Source of the DNA: Candidatus Woesearchaeota archaeon
GTDB taxonomy: Archaea > Nanobdellota > Nanobdellia > Woesearchaeales > GW2011-AR15
Assembly: GCA_023701075.1 (NCBI GenBank)
Contig: JAMPXQ010000018.1
Coordinates: 1-15,796 of the forward strand
Direction of reading: 5' to 3'
DNA length: 15,796 nucleotides
Shown here: in pieces, positions 11,942 to 15,796 of the stretch
Position numbering within the stretch: position 1 is the stretch's first letter
Layout: every line of letters begins with the position of its first letter
Made by a program: the position numbers and the translations under genes
Notes under the pieces: generated by a model
Told to the model about the DNA's origin: nothing
Seen by the model: only the letters and a program-made list of their open reading frames with translations
Database searches by the model: none

Positions 11942-13708
11942 ATGCCTCAGACACTATCCTCGATTCAAACAGCTCCTCCAGGTTCAGCTAATTATATTAT
12001 ATTTGATGATCTATCCAGGATATTGAGATCCAGGTTTCAAGAGCGATTTGGAGATGTCACTGATGGCAATCTAGATGCTTTGATCACACAAATTATCCCT
12101 AAGTTGGATTTATCCGGTGTTACAGGAAACGAGATTATGAATCTGCAATTTGTTGATCTTGGTTTCCCTCAAAGCGGTAAAGAAGGCATAAGATTTTATG
12201 GTCTTGGGTACGATTTTTTTGGCACTGAAGTGTGCATATCTCCAAAACTTTTTTCATACAAGGCTGATGAAAATCCAAAACAAATAGTTTCTGCATATCA
12301 AGCTGCAATAGAGGCAGGAATCAACCTTGCCCCAAGGATAATCCTTGGCACAAAAGATGGTTTTATCCGTGATTTCTATGATGCAATGCCTTATGGTGAA
12401 TTCATGAGGGATATTAATAGGATGGATCAGCCTGAAGCTGTCGATTTTATCAATAGATTATTTTTGTCAAAGCAATTATATTATCTTAAAACGCTTCGCA
12501 ATGCGGATATATCTGCAGCATCACCAGTCAAAATAAAACTTGGGAGCAAATTGGCTAAAGGTATTGAATCAGCTTATCAAGAAGCAGGTATGCCAATAGA
12601 AAAAATTACAGAAATCAAGAGAGAATGTGCAATTATGGATGATAGTCTGGAAACATCAGTTTATTTCAACAAATTTGATATTGCAGGTCACAACCTGTTT
12701 GTTGATGCTGAAACATTTCTGCAGCAGGCAAGACTGTGCTTGCCAGAATACCCTATAGATACATTAAATGATGCTGTGGTTGCAATACAAAGTTATGTTT
12801 CACATATCTCAAGAAATTTTATTGATCCAATCTTTGCTCAAAGGCATTTGGCAGCTAAACTAGGCAGTATTGCAGATTCTCTGAAAGTTGATGATTTTGA
12901 CAAAGTGAATACATTATACCCTGAAGGTGATGATGAAGCCCAAATAATTGCTAATCTTGATGGGCTTGGCAGCTCCCAGATGCTCATAGCTGCTTTGATG
13001 AGCAAAGAAACTAATGATGTTACAAATATATTATACTATCTAAGACAAAGAGAACAGGGTGAAACAGGTTCAAGAAGAGTTGAACTTGGCATCAGTGTAG
13101 ATGATGGAGATTATGCTTTTAATGTAGCTGTCATGACAAGATCTATCAGGCAATTAAATAGGCTATTTAGGTTAGACAGATCAAGAGATAAGCATATTGA
13201 TAGTATTCAGGCTGAAAGAGCATACGATCTCCTAGACCTGATAAGGGTAACTGCAGGCAGGTCTCAGTTTTCTGAAGATTCAGCTGTAGGTAATGCTATT
13301 AGAGGCATTGTCAATAAGTATGAGAGAAAAATCGAATCATCAGAAAAACCAGGCGTTGAATACATTAAAGGCAATATCCTTCAGTATAGGGGGAATGCTG
13401 AGAGCTCTAGGCAATTAGGGAATATTGCATCAGCAATCCAATATACAGAACTGTCAATCATGTACAGTTTGCATCTAGCAATACACCATCCTGATGAATT
13501 TTCTAAGAGCCATCTGAAATTAGATGACCAACTTTCGTATTACAAAAATCTAGTTTCTGATAGATTCATTTCACAGGCATCTGAATCAATAAAATCTATT
13601 TTTGAGATGGGGCTCAATTCAATGAAGCATACAAGGGAAGATATCAGAAAATACATCCAGGAGTCTTATAAACAAAACCTTTCTATTGATTACTCAAGGA
13701 TAATTTAA
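11942..13708 (+). CDS. unrecognised 588-aa mostly helical protein
   Basis: The largest complete gene, not recognised. It is soluble, without a signal peptide or membrane segment, and has few cysteines. The first 150 residues are mixed (FVDLGFPQSGKEGIRFYGLG), after which the protein is mainly amphipathic helix. Residues about 465-540 have a tetratricopeptide-like look (YIKGNILQYRGNAESSRQLG, then IASAIQYTELSIMYSLHLAI), suggesting a helical-repeat scaffold, though I see no regular 34-residue period. Acidic, with no evident catalytic or nucleotide-binding motif. Its own TATA box at leaderless spacing precedes it. The last 15 bp overlap the convergent PhoU/AbrB-type gene, so antisense pairing of the two mRNA ends is expected. 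Confidence 0.8.
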   Translation: MPQTLSSIQTAPPGSANYIIFDDLSRILRSRFQERFGDVTDGNLDALITQIIPKLDLSGVTGNEIMNLQFVDLGFPQSGKEGIRFYGLGYDFFGTEVCISPKLFSYKADENPKQIVSAYQAAIEAGINLAPRIILGTKDGFIRDFYDAMPYGEFMRDINRMDQPEAVDFINRLFLSKQLYYLKTLRNADISAASPVKIKLGSKLAKGIESAYQEAGMPIEKITEIKRECAIMDDSLETSVYFNKFDIAGHNLFVDAETFLQQARLCLPEYPIDTLNDAVVAIQSYVSHISRNFIDPIFAQRHLAAKLGSIADSLKVDDFDKVNTLYPEGDDEAQIIANLDGLGSSQMLIAALMSKETNDVTNILYYLRQREQGETGSRRVELGISVDDGDYAFNVAVMTRSIRQLNRLFRLDRSRDKHIDSIQAERAYDLLDLIRVTAGRSQFSEDSAVGNAIRGIVNKYERKIESSEKPGVEYIKGNILQYRGNAESSRQLGNIASAIQYTELSIMYSLHLAIHHPDEFSKSHLKLDDQLSYYKNLVSDRFISQASESIKSIFEMGLNSMKHTREDIRKYIQESYKQNLSIDYSRII

Positions 13709-14506
13709 TTCGATGATATCAGATACCATAGATTTCAATTCTTGGATCAGTCGCAGCAGTTTATCTTTTTTGCATGAGTTCATCTGAGTTTTTATTTTTG
13801 CCAGAAAAAACGATAGCTTAGTTAAATCGAATTTAAAGATATGTTCAGTTAACTCAGCGACCAAAGGAATGATCTTTTCTACTTCTTTTCTTTCATCATC
13901 ATCAAGCCTGCAAAAGAGGTCGCTCATAGCCTCAAGCTTTTTTATCAGATGATAATAGACACGTTCATTTTTTGAGATGCTTTTTTTTTGAGACCGGATA
14001 CAGAAATTTGCAAATTTGTTTACAGCCCTATCTCTAAGATTTAGCTCGCTTTCAGATAACGTGGAAGATGACTTTGCCTGGTCCAATATCAAGTGAAAAA
14101 GCCTCCGAAAGACAATATCGAAATCCTCACCGTTTGCACCAGATAGGTCTTTTACTATGCATTGATTTTTTTCCTGGCTGATTATTTCCATACCTATTGT
14201 CTCATCTGAGAGACATGAAGCAATCTCATTAAGGACTGATTCGTCTTCAAATCTTAGCTTGATTTGATCATATCCTGCCCTATATGCCGTCGTGATGACC
14301 CTTCTGGAGAGGTTTTCTGCCTTTGTCAGGTCGAATTCTATTGTTTTTTCAGTTGATTTTTCACCATCCATCCGGATGCACAATCTATCATTTTCATCTT
14401 CGATATTGACTTCTGTCCCTTTTTTCAGGTCATATTTCTCTACAATCTTTGTCGGGATAGAGACAAGAAGTGTCTTTTGGCCTAGCTGGATAAGTTTTCT
14501 TTGCAT
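13694..14506 (-). CDS. PhoU-like regulator with N-terminal AbrB/SpoVT domain
   Basis: 270 aa. Residues 1-47 match the swapped-hairpin AbrB/MazE-type DNA-binding fold: MQRKLIQLGQKTLLVSIPTK, then KYDLKKGTEVNIED. The rest is helical and PhoU-like, with a mixed segment at about 60-125 and two helical bundles after it (ENLSRRVITTAYRAGYDQIK near 63; NLRDRAVNKFANFC and KNERVYYHLIKKLEAMSDLF later). Archaeal proteins with this AbrB-PhoU arrangement are annotated as phosphate-uptake regulators, but no pst transport genes are near, so the regulated process here is open. A TATA box about 30 bp upstream makes it leaderless. It is divergent from the 323-aa gene across a very AT-rich 137-bp gap. Confidence 0.85.
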   Translation of the reverse strand: MQRKLIQLGQKTLLVSIPTKIVEKYDLKKGTEVNIEDENDRLCIRMDGEKSTEKTIEFDLTKAENLSRRVITTAYRAGYDQIKLRFEDESVLNEIASCLSDETIGMEIISQEKNQCIVKDLSGANGEDFDIVFRRLFHLILDQAKSSSTLSESELNLRDRAVNKFANFCIRSQKKSISKNERVYYHLIKKLEAMSDLFCRLDDDERKEVEKIIPLVAELTEHIFKFDLTKLSFFLAKIKTQMNSCKKDKLLRLIQELKSMVSDIIELNYP

Positions 14507-14530
14507 GATATATTAGATATGAATAAAGCA

Positions 14531-14541
14531 ATATATAAAAT
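14531..14541 (-). promoter_or_regulatory. TATA box of the PhoU/AbrB-type gene
   Basis: Minus-strand TTTTATATATT is centred about 30 bp before the ATG, with no Shine-Dalgarno between. Confidence 0.6.
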
Positions 14542-14625
14542 TTTCTAAAATTTATACTATTATATTAATATATATACTATATACAAAAAATATATATTAT
14601 AATCATTACAACTAAATAGTAGTTA
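14542..14625. promoter_or_regulatory. AT-rich divergent promoter region
   Basis: An almost pure A/T stretch with overlapping TATATACTATATAC, TATATTAATATATATAC and AATATATATTATAATC units. Several could act as TATA boxes for the 323-aa gene to the right, so the true start cannot be picked. AATAGTAGTTA at 14616-14626 resembles a sequence upstream of two other unrecognised genes. The strong A/T bias could also reflect easily melted or bent DNA. Confidence 0.45.
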
Positions 14626-14631
14626 CAAAAA

Positions 14632-14638
14632 AGGTGAT
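14632..14638 (+). promoter_or_regulatory. Shine-Dalgarno AGGTGAT of the 323-aa gene
   Basis: AGGTGAT, complementary to the archaeal 16S 3' end, lies 5 nt before the ATG at 14644 and fixes the start. This contrasts with the leaderless arrangement of most neighbouring genes. Confidence 0.7.
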
Positions 14639-14643
14639 ACCAA

Positions 14644-15615
14644 ATGACACAACTGCTAGAAAAGATATTAAGAATGACTGGAAAAGCTCCTGATGTTGAA
14701 TATAATGTTGAAAGACAGGACCTTAATAATTTCCTGATACAGGAAAATGATCAGATGATTAGGGACGATGGTAATTATAGAAGTCCAATCTTCTTGAAAA
14801 TCAAGGAACACAATGATGATACTATACCTAGATTCAATATAGCTGGATTTTTCCCGAATTATCCTAATGAGATAAGATTGTCTTCACAGGCCTATTCAGA
14901 ACTAGTCGAATATGTGATGGAACCTAAAAATGATTCCTTGATTGGAAAGATCGGCAGCAGAAAAGCAATCTCTATGGTTGATATGGATGCACTCCAGATA
15001 ATCAGCTATATGGTGGAACGTGGCAGTAAAGCAGATTATGGATCAATGATTGCATGCAATGCATATTCCTCTGAACATAATAGAATAATATGGAATCTTG
15101 AGAATACCTTGACAGCAAGCCTATTGAGATTATACCAGGCAGGAATGATAGATTATTCAGCTGAGAAGGGCATAACAATTAAGGAAGAGTGGCAGGTTGT
15201 CGGGTTCAGGACAAAAAAAGAAGTCAGGAAATCCGAGATGGATGAAATAGAGGGCTTGAATTTTTATATTGAAATAAGCGAACCGAAATACGGAAATGGG
15301 CCTGTTGAGATTTCATCTGTTATTGACATGAGCAAATTGACAGTAACTGATTTTAAGACTGCATTTGGCTGTACATTTGAACTTGAAAAAGCACAGGCAA
15401 GGTTCATCGATAATTATAGATTCCCTCAAGAATCAACAGAATTTAAATGCGCAGGTTATGATATGAGAACTAAGGAATTAGGGACACTTGCTTGGTGCAA
15501 AGAAAAATCTGATGATAGCAAGGTCGGGATAAATTTGACGCATAATGTTATGACCATAAATGAAGCTAAAAGAGCACAAGAGGTTCTTGATGAATTAAGG
15601 CCATATTTTCCTTGA
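14644..15615 (+). CDS. unrecognised 323-aa protein
   Basis: Not recognised. A soluble acidic protein starting MTQLLEKILRMTGKAPDVEY. The middle (about 115-185) is helical and ends in a short hairpin-like stretch (MDALQIISYMVERGSKADYG, NTLTASLLRLYQAGMIDYSA), which could be a winged-helix-like unit, but the evidence is weak. The C-terminal third looks beta-rich (LNFYIEISEPKYGNGPVEIS; TFELEKAQARFIDNYRFPQE) and ends in a helix, INEAKRAQEVLDELRPYF. No membrane segment or catalytic motif is visible. A clear Shine-Dalgarno precedes it, and another gene starts 11 bp after its stop, so it probably heads an operon that continues beyond the window. Confidence 0.8.
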   Translation: MTQLLEKILRMTGKAPDVEYNVERQDLNNFLIQENDQMIRDDGNYRSPIFLKIKEHNDDTIPRFNIAGFFPNYPNEIRLSSQAYSELVEYVMEPKNDSLIGKIGSRKAISMVDMDALQIISYMVERGSKADYGSMIACNAYSSEHNRIIWNLENTLTASLLRLYQAGMIDYSAEKGITIKEEWQVVGFRTKKEVRKSEMDEIEGLNFYIEISEPKYGNGPVEISSVIDMSKLTVTDFKTAFGCTFELEKAQARFIDNYRFPQESTEFKCAGYDMRTKELGTLAWCKEKSDDSKVGINLTHNVMTINEAKRAQEVLDELRPYFP

Positions 15616-15626
15616 GTTGATGAAAA

Positions 15627-15796
15627 ATGAAAGAAATAATCCAATATACCTTTAATCCTAACTTAGCAACCCAAAATGATTTAATGAGGCAGGACAATCC
15701 AAGTTTTAATGGCATCCCACCAAATCTTCCACCGGGCCAATATCTGATTTTTCCGGAAGGCAGCGGGAATGAACCGGTTTATTTGATAGAAGAAAG
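15627..15796 (+). CDS. unrecognised protein, 5' part only (runs off right edge)
   Basis: An open frame from the ATG at 15627 to the window end, 56 codons plus 2 bases, with no stop. The N-terminus is Asn/Pro-rich: MKEIIQYTFNPNLATQNDL, then NGIPPNLPPGQYLIFPEGSG. Nothing in it is recognised. Codon use and the 11-bp spacing after the 323-aa gene suggest it is the second gene of the same operon. A weak TTGATG before the start may act as ribosome-binding site. Confidence 0.65.
   Translation, partial: MKEIIQYTFNPNLATQNDLMRQDNPSFNGIPPNLPPGQYLIFPEGSGNEPVYLIEE

Noticed and set aside
14542..14625. Replication origin in the AT-rich gap
   Set aside because: No ORB-type repeats and no orc1/cdc6 gene nearby; an AT-rich divergent promoter explains it.
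1..15796. CRISPR array, insertion sequence or integrase
   Set aside because: No regularly spaced repeats, transposase or integrase motifs, or terminal inverted repeats with target duplications were seen.

Overview
The window looks archaeal. It carries an L35Ae ribosomal protein gene (archaeal/eukaryotic family), many genes whose start codon lies about 25-30 bp from an archaeal TATA box with no Shine-Dalgarno (leaderless genes), a PhoU-like protein fused to an AbrB-type domain, and tRNAs without an encoded CCA. The combination of bacterial-type DnaK/GrpE/GroES/GroEL with these archaeal features, plus many unrecognised small proteins, would fit a DPANN-type or similar uncultured archaeon. That placement is inference; the window has no rRNA to confirm it.

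Region 1 (1-7453) is a heat-shock island. Read leftward on the minus strand from about 7310 it contains hsp20, htpX, groES, groEL, grpE, a YkgJ-like cysteine-cluster protein, a small unrecognised protein, an inositol-monophosphatase-family enzyme and dnaK (running off the left edge). At least three transcription units are visible: one starting at the hsp20 TATA box (hsp20, probably htpX-groES-groEL, possibly with internal promoters), one starting at a leaderless grpE promoter (grpE-ykgJ-small gene-IMPase, tightly packed), and dnaK behind a 137-bp gap holding a long inverted repeat. Together these genes cover holding (Hsp20), folding (GroEL/GroES, DnaK/GrpE) and membrane quality control (HtpX).

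Region 2 (7281-7858) is the divergent control region and a small winged-helix regulator gene transcribed away from hsp20. The intergenic DNA holds three copies of a 17-bp inverted repeat, GTTGA-N7-TCAAC. Two lie 20 bp apart just upstream of the hsp20 TATA box and one lies directly downstream of the regulator's own TATA box. This is the best candidate here for an undescribed system: a heat-shock regulator with its own operator.

Region 3 (7859-9687) holds two small unrecognised genes, a GNAT acetyltransferase, and a tRNA-Ala(GGC)/tRNA-Thr(GGU) pair. Upstream of tRNA-Ala is a displaced duplicate of its first 15 nt, followed by two hairpins. The tRNA-Thr has non-canonical D- and T-loop residues.

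Region 4 (9688-11832) holds rpl35ae, a convergent YycJ-like metallo-beta-lactamase-fold hydrolase, an unrecognised soluble protein and a multi-pass membrane protein. Region 5 (11833-15796) is dominated by larger unrecognised proteins (588 aa, 323 aa and a truncated one at the right edge) around a PhoU/AbrB-type regulator. No insertion sequence, CRISPR array or rRNA was seen. The only stretches above 150 bp without a protein gene are 7281-7453 (control region) and 9292-9687 (tRNAs, tRNA leader and the rpl35ae promoter).
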